Below, in pieces: positions 1 to 5,706 of a DNA stretch of 7,911 bases. The position numbers and the translations under genes were made by a program. A model generated the notes under the pieces. That model saw only the letters and a program-made list of their open reading frames with translations, was not told the origin of the DNA and did not search any database. Where the stretch lies: the NCBI GenBank assembly GCA_013821025.1, contig JACDHN010000111.1:1-7911 (forward strand), written 5' to 3'. The stretch is from Acidimicrobiia bacterium. GTDB lineage: Bacteria > Actinomycetota > Acidimicrobiia > Acidimicrobiales > Ilumatobacteraceae. The number at the start of each line of letters is the position of its first letter. Within the stretch, counting starts at the first letter, position 1.

Positions 1-60
1 GGCGAAGACAGTGCCGATCTTCGCCGACGGGTGTCAGCGCTCCAGGCCGTGATCAGATAA
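1..60 (+). CDS. C-terminal tail of an unidentified upstream gene (partial)
   Basis: Reading frame 1 is open from the window edge to a TAA at 58-60 and would encode 19 residues ending LRRRVSALQAVIR, which looks like an amphipathic helix. The stop codon overlaps the first bases of the Shine-Dalgarno sequence of the next gene, an arrangement common inside operons. This suggests a co-transcribed gene just upstream. Too little is visible to name a family, and a 19-codon open stretch could arise by chance. Confidence 0.4.
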   Translation, partial: GEDSADLRRRVSALQAVIR

Positions 61-66
61 GGAGGT
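59..66 (+). promoter_or_regulatory. Strong Shine-Dalgarno sequence of the GntR-family gene
   Basis: AAGGAGGT lies four to five bases before the ATG at 70. It is a near-perfect match to the anti-Shine-Dalgarno sequence and fixes the start of the regulator gene. It overlaps the TAA of the putative upstream frame. Confidence 0.8.
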
Positions 67-69
67 CCT

Positions 70-723
70 ATGAGCGCCACCCAATTGCCACGCTTACCGA
101 GCGAGTCCCGACGCGACCGTGTCGCCAACGCTCTCCGAGACGCCATCACACGCGGCCAGCTCAGACCGGGGCATCGTCTGATCGAGATGGATGTGGCCGC
201 ACAGCTCGGCACCAGTCGCGCTCCCATCCGCGAGGCGTTGCGCCAGCTCGAGCAGGAGGGGCTCGTCGTGTCGTCCCCCTATCGCGGGACAGAGGTCCTC
301 GGCGTCTCTCAGGACGAGATCGAGCAGGTGCTGGTTCCCATCCGGCTCACCATCGAGCGCTTCGCCTTCGAACGAGCGCTCCCGATGCTCGACGAGAACG
401 ATCTGATCTTCCTGCAGGGACTCGTCGACGACATGCACATCGCCGCCGATCAGGAGAATCCCGAGCGCCTGGCCGACGCCGACGTACGATTCCACGAACA
501 CGTCATCATCCGCTCCGGACAGCCCCACTGCCTGCAGATGTGGCGTGCCATCCAACCGCGAGTCCGGGCGTACTTCCGTCGCGACGCACCGGTGTACGGC
601 AAGCAGCACGCCCTCGCCGCCCAACACCAGGAACTGCTCGACGCCCTGCGAAGCCGAGACCCGGACGCCGTGCGGGCTGCGATCGAGAAGCACATCACCA
701 CGCACCAAGCGTTCGACGAATGA
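70..723 (+). CDS. GntR-family transcriptional regulator, FCD (FadR-type) subfamily
   Basis: This 217-residue protein is a DNA-binding regulator that probably responds to a small carboxylate or sugar-acid metabolite. Residues about 14-75 form the GntR winged helix, with the recognition-helix region GTSRAPIREALRQLEQEG at 47-64 matching the family core. Residues about 80-215 are an all-helical FCD ligand domain. D138, H142, H186 and H208 sit at the positions of the usual FCD metal-binding Asp/His set. Length is normal for the subfamily. The ATG follows a near-perfect Shine-Dalgarno. The stop overlaps the start of the following dehydrogenase gene (ATGA), so the two are probably translationally coupled, and the regulator likely controls its own operon. 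The effector cannot be read from the sequence. Confidence 0.92.
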   Translation: MSATQLPRLPSESRRDRVANALRDAITRGQLRPGHRLIEMDVAAQLGTSRAPIREALRQLEQEGLVVSSPYRGTEVLGVSQDEIEQVLVPIRLTIERFAFERALPMLDENDLIFLQGLVDDMHIAADQENPERLADADVRFHEHVIIRSGQPHCLQMWRAIQPRVRAYFRRDAPVYGKQHALAAQHQELLDALRSRDPDAVRAAIEKHITTHQAFDE

Positions 724-1508
724 CCGTCACGGCTCTCGTCACTGGCGCCGGTTCCGGTATCGGAAGGGCCGTGTCATTCGCCCTGGCCGCAGACGGCCAC
801 AAGCTCGGGCTCGTCGACATCGACGGCGACAGAGTCGAGGCAGTCGCCACCGAATCGATCGGTCGCGGCGCGAACGGAGTCGTCCCGATCGCCGCCGACG
901 TTTCCTCGGAGGAGGACGTCAGGCGATGCGTCGCCAAGATCACCGACCACCTGGGCCCACCGACAGCGACGTTCGCCAACGCCGGGATCGAGGTCAACGG
1001 TCCGGCCCACGAGTTCCCGCTCGCCACGTGGCAGCAGATCCTCGGCGTCAACCTCACGGGTGTGTTCCTCACCGCCAAGCACGTGCTGCGCGCGCTGATC
1101 GATGCCGGCGTCGGCGGATCGATCGTGTGCACCGGATCTCCCTCGGCCTTCGTCGGTTTCGCAGGGGGAGGCAACGCCGCCTACAGCGCCTCCAAAGGCG
1201 GCATCATCGCTCTCGTCAAGTCGCTCGCCGTCGACTACGCCCGCCACGGAGTCCGCGTCAACGCCGTCGTACCCGGATCGATCGACACTCCCCATCTCTC
1301 GATCGGTATCCCCGACGCCGAACGGGCGGCGCATCTCGAGGGGCTGGAGCGCAGCGCCGGCACCCAGATCCCGCTCGGACGGCTCGGACGGCCCGAAGAA
1401 GTCGCAGAGGCCGTCACCTGGTTGTTGTCGACCAGAGCCTCGTATGTGACCGGAAGCACTGTCGTGTGCGATGGCGGGCTCACAGCCCGAAGCGCCAACG
1501 ACTTCTGA
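720..1508 (+). CDS. Short-chain dehydrogenase/reductase (SDR), classical type
   Basis: This 262-residue cytosolic NAD(P)-dependent oxidoreductase has a Rossmann fold. The cofactor motif TGAGSGIG is at residues 8-15, and D33 at the end of strand beta-2 favours NAD over NADP. D60-V61 and N87-A88-G89 follow. The catalytic set is N111, a serine (S140 by local motif, S142 by spacing), Y155 and K159 (YSASK), followed by PG at 185-186. The C-terminal VTGSTVVCDGG region is typical of FabG-like enzymes. The ATG at 720 overlaps the regulator's TGA by four bases. The frame is open further upstream to 540, but that extension lies inside the regulator gene and has no family similarity. The substrate is unknown; the neighbouring regulator suggests an alcohol, polyol, sugar or hydroxy-acid oxidation step. 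Confidence 0.92.
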   Translation: MTVTALVTGAGSGIGRAVSFALAADGHKLGLVDIDGDRVEAVATESIGRGANGVVPIAADVSSEEDVRRCVAKITDHLGPPTATFANAGIEVNGPAHEFPLATWQQILGVNLTGVFLTAKHVLRALIDAGVGGSIVCTGSPSAFVGFAGGGNAAYSASKGGIIALVKSLAVDYARHGVRVNAVVPGSIDTPHLSIGIPDAERAAHLEGLERSAGTQIPLGRLGRPEEVAEAVTWLLSTRASYVTGSTVVCDGGLTARSANDF

Positions 1509-1509
1509 C

Positions 1510-1514
1510 AGGAG
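1510..1514 (+). promoter_or_regulatory. Shine-Dalgarno of the ASRT-family gene
   Basis: AGGAG lies ten bases before the ATG at 1525 and directly after the dehydrogenase stop. It supports this start over an in-frame ATG at 1471, which lies within the dehydrogenase gene. Confidence 0.6.
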
Positions 1515-1524
1515 CGGACAACAG

Positions 1525-1917
1525 ATGAGCCAACCGGGCACTCCCATCGGAGCCACCACGTGGGTGATCGCAGACGGTTACATCCCGCCAACCAGTACCG
1601 GCCCGGAACCGGCTATGACCAGCCACGACAGCGTGTGCATGCTCAACGCCGGGGACGTCGACGCCGACATCGAGCTTCACATCTACCTCACCGATGCGGA
1701 GCCCCTCGGCCCCTACCGGCTGCAGATCGGCGCACGCCGTGCCTTCCACCAGCGCTTCAACGACCTCGATGATCCGGAACCGATTCCAATCGATACGGAC
1801 TACTGCTGCGTCATCCGCAGCTCGGTTCCGATCGTCGCTCAGCACACCCGATTGGATTCCCGTCAGGCAGCCAACGGCCTGATGACGACGATCGCCCATC
1901 CGGTACCGGACCACTAG
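1525..1917 (+). CDS. Sensory rhodopsin transducer (ASRT) family protein
   Basis: This small soluble protein of 130 residues closely resembles the Anabaena sensory rhodopsin transducer. Recognisable stretches are WVIADGYIPP near the N-terminus, GPEP, SHDSVCMLNAGD, EPLGPYRL, RFNDLDDPEPIPIDTDY and VPIVAQHTRLDSRQA. The family forms a beta-sandwich tetramer. In Anabaena it is encoded beside a light-sensing rhodopsin, but many homologues occur without one. For those, a small-molecule-binding role linked to carbohydrate metabolism has been proposed. No rhodopsin is visible here. The gene sits 16 bases after a dehydrogenase and 11 bases before a peroxiredoxin in an apparent operon led by a GntR regulator. 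That fits metabolite binding better than light signalling, which is inference. The family assignment is firm and the function is open. Confidence 0.9.
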   Translation: MSQPGTPIGATTWVIADGYIPPTSTGPEPAMTSHDSVCMLNAGDVDADIELHIYLTDAEPLGPYRLQIGARRAFHQRFNDLDDPEPIPIDTDYCCVIRSSVPIVAQHTRLDSRQAANGLMTTIAHPVPDH

Positions 1918-1928
1918 CGTCCACGTCC

Positions 1929-2387
1929 ATGCCCTCGAGTGGAGACCGTGCCCCGGAGTTCTCACTCCTCGATCAACGTGGCGACACGACGAAGCTCACC
2001 GACCTTGCCGGTCGCAAAGTGCTCCTGTACTTCTACCCGAAGGCAGACACGCCGGGATGCACGACGCAGGCCTGCGGCCTACGCGACATCGCTGCCGAGA
2101 TCGGCGACACCGTCGTGCTCGGCATCAGCCCCGACAAACCCGCACGGCTGGCCAAGTTCGACGACAAGTACTCCCTCGGGTTCACGCTGCTGTCCGACCC
2201 CGACCACGAGATGGCCGAGCAGTACGGGGTGTGGACGGAGAAGTCGATGTACGCGCGCACGTACATGGGCATCCAGCGCTCGGCATTCCTGATCGACGAA
2301 CGTGGCCGCATCGAACAGGCCTGGCCCAAGATCTCGCCGAAGGACACGCCGACCAACCTGCTGACGGCGCTCGCGGCTGATCGTTAG
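1929..2387 (+). CDS. bcp: Thioredoxin-dependent peroxiredoxin, BCP/PrxQ type
   Basis: This 152-residue thiol peroxidase reduces hydrogen peroxide and organic hydroperoxides using thioredoxin. It has the thioredoxin-like fold with the active-site stretch PKADTPGCTTQACGLRD at 37-53. C44 is the peroxidatic cysteine, T41 sits three residues before it, and C49 is the resolving cysteine five residues on, as in atypical two-cysteine BCP enzymes. R117 (GIQRSAFLID) is the expected active-site arginine. There is no signal peptide, so it is cytosolic. Length is normal. The ATG lies 11 bases after the ASRT stop without a clear Shine-Dalgarno, so expression may depend on coupling to the upstream gene. The stop codon overlaps the end of the convergent prcA gene. 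Confidence 0.93.
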   Translation: MPSSGDRAPEFSLLDQRGDTTKLTDLAGRKVLLYFYPKADTPGCTTQACGLRDIAAEIGDTVVLGISPDKPARLAKFDDKYSLGFTLLSDPDHEMAEQYGVWTEKSMYARTYMGIQRSAFLIDERGRIEQAWPKISPKDTPTNLLTALAADR

Positions 2388-3136
2388 CCAGTATCTTTCG
2401 TCGGCTCCGTCGGCTCCGTCGGCTCCGTCGGCTCCGTCGGCTCCGTCGGCTCCGTCGGCGATGACGCCAGGGCGCCGAGCGCGTCGTCGTCGAGACGGCG
2501 GAAGCAGCGCCGACCGTTCGTTCGGACCAGTAGGGCCACCTCAAGATCGGTCGGCGACAGCGTGCGATCCGGGCCAGAGAGCGAAGCTGTCCCCAGCCGG
2601 ACTGCGGCGCCGAGATCGAGGTCGTCGGAGAACCCAGACCTGACGCGCTCGGTGATGGTGTCGGCGTCGCCGCCGAGCACGGAGTAGTCCTGCTCGTCGA
2701 ACACGGTGCCGTCATAGAGGACGTGGAACATCTGGTCGCCGTCGGTGCTGTGTCCCACCTCGGCGACGAGGATCTCCACCTCCATCGGCTTCATCTCGTG
2801 CGTGAACACCTGTCCCAGGTGCTGGGAGTACAGGTTGGCGAGGCTGCGTGCATCCACGTCGTCGCGGCTGTACTGGAATCCCTTCAGGTCGGCCGCACGG
2901 ACCCCGGCAACGCGAAGTTGGTCGAACTCGTTGTACCGGCCGACGCCGGCGAAGGCGATGCGATCGTAGATCTCGTTGATCTTGCGCAGCGTGGCCGAGG
3001 CGTTCTCGGCGACGATGGCGATGCCGTCTGCGTAGCGAATGCCGACGAGTGCCCGGCCTCTGGCAATGCCCTTGCGGGCGTAGTCGGCGCGATCCTTCAT
3101 CACCTGTTCGGGGGCGACGTAGAACGGCATGTTCAT
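2384..3136 (-). CDS. prcA: 20S proteasome alpha subunit PrcA
   Basis: This protein of 250 residues forms the outer, gated rings of the actinobacterial 20S core. The N-terminal gate and H0-helix region (PFYVAPEQVMKDRADYARKGIARGR, 4-28) closely parallels Mycobacterium tuberculosis PrcA, as do LRKINEIYDRIAFAGVGRYNEFD (50-72) and KPMEVEILVAEVGH (116-129). K52 is where the alpha-ring pocket lysine that accepts the ATPase C-terminus is expected. The subunit has no catalytic Thr, as expected for alpha. The ATG at 3136 overlaps the prcB stop (ATGA), and a second ATG at 3130 would remove two residues. The frame stays open upstream to 3445, but that part lies within prcB. The C-terminus is unusual: six perfect Pro-Thr-Glu units at 227-244, then PTKDTG, in place of the non-repetitive tail of the mycobacterial protein. 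Confidence 0.95.
   Translation of the reverse strand: MNMPFYVAPEQVMKDRADYARKGIARGRALVGIRYADGIAIVAENASATLRKINEIYDRIAFAGVGRYNEFDQLRVAGVRAADLKGFQYSRDDVDARSLANLYSQHLGQVFTHEMKPMEVEILVAEVGHSTDGDQMFHVLYDGTVFDEQDYSVLGGDADTITERVRSGFSDDLDLGAAVRLGTASLSGPDRTLSPTDLEVALLVRTNGRRCFRRLDDDALGALASSPTEPTEPTEPTEPTEPTEPTKDTG
2401..2459 (-). repeat. Perfect 9-bp tandem repeat inside the prcA 3' end
   Basis: Six identical copies of TCGGCTCCG (plus-strand sense) run from 2401 to 2454, followed by five bases of a seventh. On the coding minus strand each unit adds one Pro-Thr-Glu triplet to PrcA. The unit is three codons long, so gain or loss of copies keeps the frame. Complete base identity, including third positions, points to recent slippage expansion. 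The repeat starts 14 bases from the prcA stop. Confidence 0.95.
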
Positions 3137-3915
3137 CGCACGCGCACATCCTCGGCGACCGTGGCGAACGTGGTGGCCAGCTCTGTGTCGGTGACCTGGT
3201 CGAAACCGTCGGCGGTGATCGTCGCCACGACCGGATAGATACCTCGTAGCGCGTCGGGCCCCCCGGTGGCGCTGTCGGCGTCGGCGGCCTCCCACAACGA
3301 GCGGGCCACGAGCTTCAGCACCCCTTGGCGGTCCAGCTGCTCGGTGTAGCCGACCTTGATCACGGTTCCGGCGTGCAGGCTGCCCGACCCGGTGGCGACG
3401 TACTCGCGCTCCTCGTACCGCCCCCCAGTGATGTCGTACGCCCACAGGCGGCCCAACCGGCGGCGCAGGTCGTACCCTGCGAAGATCGGCACCACGCCCA
3501 TGCCGGCAAACGCTGCCTGCAGGTTGCCGCGGACCATCATCGAGAGCTGGTTCGCCTTACCCTCCAGGCTGAGCGCAGAGCCCTCGACCTTCTCGTAGTG
3601 CTCCAGCTGCAGCTGGAACAGGCGAACCATCTCCATGGCCGGTCCGGCGGCGCCGGCGATGGCAACGCCACTGTGACGGTCCGCCTCCACCACCTTCTCC
3701 ATGGTGCGATGACTGATCAGGTTGCCGGCCGTGGCTCGCCGGTCACCTGCCATCACCACGCCGTCGACGTAGCGCACGGCGACACACGTGGTTGCATGGG
3801 GCAGGTCGTCGGGACCATGGCCGCTGACCGCCGGCTGTTTCAGCCCCGTGCGGCGGAGCAGATCGGGAAAGTTGGATCCTGGGTCGTCGTGCGGTGGGAA
3901 CATGGGCATCCCCAT
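3133..3915 (-). CDS. prcB: 20S proteasome beta subunit PrcB (catalytic, with propeptide)
   Basis: This 260-residue N-terminal nucleophile hydrolase forms the inner catalytic rings. A propeptide of about 41 residues is followed by TTCVAV, so T42 becomes Thr1 after self-cleavage. D58 (mature D17) and K74 (mature K33) complete the catalytic set. GSGS near 177-180 and DSATGGPDALRGIYP further on are typical core motifs. The residue before Thr1 is Ala (HA/TT), whereas the mycobacterial protein has Gly (HG/TT). Three ATGs at 3915, 3909 and 3903 (MGMPMF) could each be the start. The first is given because it lies five bases after the pup stop and none has a strong Shine-Dalgarno. The stop overlaps the prcA start by four bases, which supports coupled, balanced synthesis of the two core subunits. 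Confidence 0.95.
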   Translation of the reverse strand: MGMPMFPPHDDPGSNFPDLLRRTGLKQPAVSGHGPDDLPHATTCVAVRYVDGVVMAGDRRATAGNLISHRTMEKVVEADRHSGVAIAGAAGPAMEMVRLFQLQLEHYEKVEGSALSLEGKANQLSMMVRGNLQAAFAGMGVVPIFAGYDLRRRLGRLWAYDITGGRYEEREYVATGSGSLHAGTVIKVGYTEQLDRQGVLKLVARSLWEAADADSATGGPDALRGIYPVVATITADGFDQVTDTELATTFATVAEDVRVR

Positions 3916-3920
3916 CGCGA

Positions 3921-4121
3921 CTACTGACCGCCCTTCTGCACGTAGGACTTGACGAAGTCTTCGGCGTTGCTCTCCAACACCTCGTCGATCTCGTCGAGCA
4001 GGTCGTCCAGTTCCGCCTTCAGCTTCTCACCGCTCTCCGATGTGGCAGGCGCGTCCTCTGTGGTCTCCACGTCGTCGCGTCGGGAGGGGGTTTGTTTCGA
4101 TCTGTGCTTCTGTTCAGCCAT
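3921..4121 (-). CDS. pup: Prokaryotic ubiquitin-like protein Pup
   Basis: This is the 66-residue protein tag that marks substrates for the proteasome. The N-terminal half is hydrophilic and probably disordered. Residues about 32-58 (KLKAELDDLLDEIDEVLESNAEDFVK) form the helical region that binds the ATPase coiled coil. The protein ends SYVQKGGQ. The terminal Gln must be deamidated to Glu by Dop before ligation to a target lysine, which matches the dop gene directly upstream. K63 next to GGQ is conserved with the mycobacterial protein. The ATG at 4121 is preferred over a GTG at 4130 because AGGAGA lies at a normal distance from the ATG but almost touches the GTG. The GTG start would give 69 residues. 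Confidence 0.95.
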   Translation of the reverse strand: MAEQKHRSKQTPSRRDDVETTEDAPATSESGEKLKAELDDLLDEIDEVLESNAEDFVKSYVQKGGQ

Positions 4122-4130
4122 TGCGGTCAC

Positions 4131-4137
4131 TCTCCTC
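4131..4137 (-). promoter_or_regulatory. Shine-Dalgarno of pup
   Basis: The minus strand reads GAGGAGA here, nine to ten bases before the ATG at 4121 and immediately after the dop stop. It decides between the two possible pup starts in favour of the ATG. Confidence 0.65.
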
Positions 4138-4140
4138 GTG

Positions 4141-5640
4141 TCACGAGCCGAGTCGCTCCAGCAGTTCGGCCGCTGTGTCGCTGCTGTCGATCAAGCTAGC
4201 GACATGCTCGGCGGTCCCGCGCGATGGTTCCATCATCGGCACCCGCCGCAGCGGCTCGTCGCCGAGGTCGAACACCAGTGAATCCCAGTTGGCAGCGACG
4301 ATGCTGTCGCCGAACTTCGCCAGGCATCTGCCCCTGAAGTACGCCCTCGTGCCCGTCGGCGGCTCGGTGATGGCCGACTCCACCTCGTCGGCGCCGATGA
4401 TCGTCGCCAGGCCGGCCCTTGCGGCGAGACTGCGGTCGGCGCGTAGGTCGTGGTACTGCAGATCGATGGCCTTGAGACGCAAGTCGCCGGGCGCCAGGCC
4501 GTGGCGATCTCGGTAGCCGTCGACGATCCGCCGCTTGGCCACCCAGTCGACGGTGTCGGCCACGGAGTCCGGATCCGCCTCCAGGGCAGTGAGCACGTGC
4601 TCCCAGCGGCGCAGCACGTCGGCGCCGACCTCCTCGTCGACCGCGCCCAAGCCGTGGCTGAGCTCGTACTTGCGGGCCCGCTCCAGCAGTCCCCACTGAA
4701 CCTCGAGTGCCGTCGCCCGCACACCGCTCTGCAGCCGGATCGCCACGTTCAGCCCGGGGTCATGACTCACACGGCGGATCGCCGCCACCGGGTTTGCCAG
4801 CGTCCACTCATCGCCCAGGACGTCGTCCTCGATCATCGCCAGCACGATCGAAGTGGTGCCGACCTTGAGATATGTAGCTACCTCGCTCATGTTTGCGTCG
4901 CCGACGATGACGTGGAGACGCCGGTACTTCTTCGGGTCACAGTGCGGTTCGTCACGAGTGTTGATGATCGGTCGCTTGATCGTCGTCTCGAGCCCCACCT
5001 CCTCCTCGAAGAAGTCGGCCCGCTGGCTGAGCTGATACGGCACGCTGGCGGGGTCGGCTCCCGACAACTCGCAGCCGACCTTGCCGGCTCCGCAGAACAC
5101 CTGCCGGGTCACGAAGTGCGGCGTGACCTGGCGCACGATCTGGCCGAAAGGCACCGAGCGGGCGAGCAGGTAGTTCTCGTGGCAGCCGTAGCTGTTGCCC
5201 TTGCCGTCGGAGTTGTTCTTGTAGACGACGATCTCCGCGCCATCAGGGAGCAGCCGCTTGGCGAGCGTCATGCTCCTGCGCACGATCTCCTCCGATGCTC
5301 TGTCGAAGCGCACGGCCTGGCGAGCGTCCAGCACCTCGGGCGTCGAGATCTCGGGATGGGCGTGGTCGACGTAGTAGCGCGAACCGTTGGTGAGCACGGC
5401 GTTGACGAGCGTGGTCTCCACCTCCGGAGCGACGGCATCGTCGAGCGTGAAGCCGCGGGCGTCGGTAGCGGGGTGCTCGTCCTCGAAATCCCACGTGACG
5501 GCGGACCCGCCGCGTCCTCGCTGAACGGCGGCGACATACGCGTTGATCAGTTGCGACGACGCCGTCGCCGGGTTCCCGTCGGCGCCACGGACCACGATCC
5601 CATACTCGGTCTCGATGCCGCAGACCTTGGGCAGTGCCAT
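4141..5640 (-). CDS. dop: Pup deamidase/depupylase Dop
   Basis: This 499-residue enzyme of the carboxylate-amine ligase (glutamine synthetase-like) fold deamidates the C-terminal Gln of Pup and also removes Pup from tagged proteins. The N-terminal nucleotide/metal-site motif GIETEYGI is at residues 8-15. YYVDHAHPEIS at 89-99 carries the expected catalytic aspartate, D92. About 40 residues between AYVAA and the TLVNAV stretch form the Dop loop, which is absent from the ligase PafA. YKNNSDGKGNSYGCHENYL further on is also Dop-typical. The loop, the DHAHPE motif and the adjacent Gln-ending pup distinguish it from PafA. The ATG at 5640 has a weak upstream AGGG. It lies 66 bases after arc and 19 bases before pup. 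Confidence 0.95.
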   Translation of the reverse strand: MALPKVCGIETEYGIVVRGADGNPATASSQLINAYVAAVQRGRGGSAVTWDFEDEHPATDARGFTLDDAVAPEVETTLVNAVLTNGSRYYVDHAHPEISTPEVLDARQAVRFDRASEEIVRRSMTLAKRLLPDGAEIVVYKNNSDGKGNSYGCHENYLLARSVPFGQIVRQVTPHFVTRQVFCGAGKVGCELSGADPASVPYQLSQRADFFEEEVGLETTIKRPIINTRDEPHCDPKKYRRLHVIVGDANMSEVATYLKVGTTSIVLAMIEDDVLGDEWTLANPVAAIRRVSHDPGLNVAIRLQSGVRATALEVQWGLLERARKYELSHGLGAVDEEVGADVLRRWEHVLTALEADPDSVADTVDWVAKRRIVDGYRDRHGLAPGDLRLKAIDLQYHDLRADRSLAARAGLATIIGADEVESAITEPPTGTRAYFRGRCLAKFGDSIVAANWDSLVFDLGDEPLRRVPMMEPSRGTAEHVASLIDSSDTAAELLERLGS

Positions 5641-5665
5641 GACCGGACCCTACCGGTACCACACC

Positions 5666-5681
5666 GTGCTGAGCGGAGCAC
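5666..5681. other. Small inverted repeat between arc and dop
   Basis: GTGCT and AGCAC flank a six-base spacer in the 66-base gap, the longest gap inside the proteasome operon. A five-pair stem without a following T-run is not a convincing terminator. It could be an RNA processing or regulatory element, or chance. A TACCGGTA palindrome lies just beside it at 5651-5658. Nothing else is recognisable in the gap. Confidence 0.25.
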
Positions 5682-5706
5682 CACATGACCGCGAACGACG
5701 GCGGTG

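Noticed and set aside
540..719. Upstream extension of the dehydrogenase frame into the regulator gene
   Set aside because: The extra 60 residues are Arg/Pro-rich out-of-frame translation of the regulator, and the Rossmann motif begins at the expected distance from the ATG at 720.
774..1559. Minus-strand open frame of 261 codons opposite the dehydrogenase
   Set aside because: The plus strand carries complete SDR motifs and the antisense translation resembles nothing known.
2401..2459. Tandem repeat considered as a CRISPR array or terminator
   Set aside because: The units are contiguous 9-mers without spacers, do not form a hairpin with a T-run, and are in-frame codons of prcA.
2461..2643. 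Short plus-strand frame just after the repeat
   Set aside because: It is antisense to prcA, Arg-rich, and has no ribosome site or family.
3137..3445. Upstream extension of the prcA frame
   Set aside because: It overlaps prcB in another frame, and the family N-terminus matches the ATG at 3136.
3325..3927. Plus-strand open frame of 200 codons opposite prcB
   Set aside because: It is antisense to prcB, whose motifs are unambiguous. The composition is typical of a shadow frame.
4450..5688. Long plus-strand open frame (412 codons) opposite dop
   Set aside because: It lies wholly antisense to a firmly identified dop gene, its translation shows no recognisable family, and high GC content commonly leaves such frames open.
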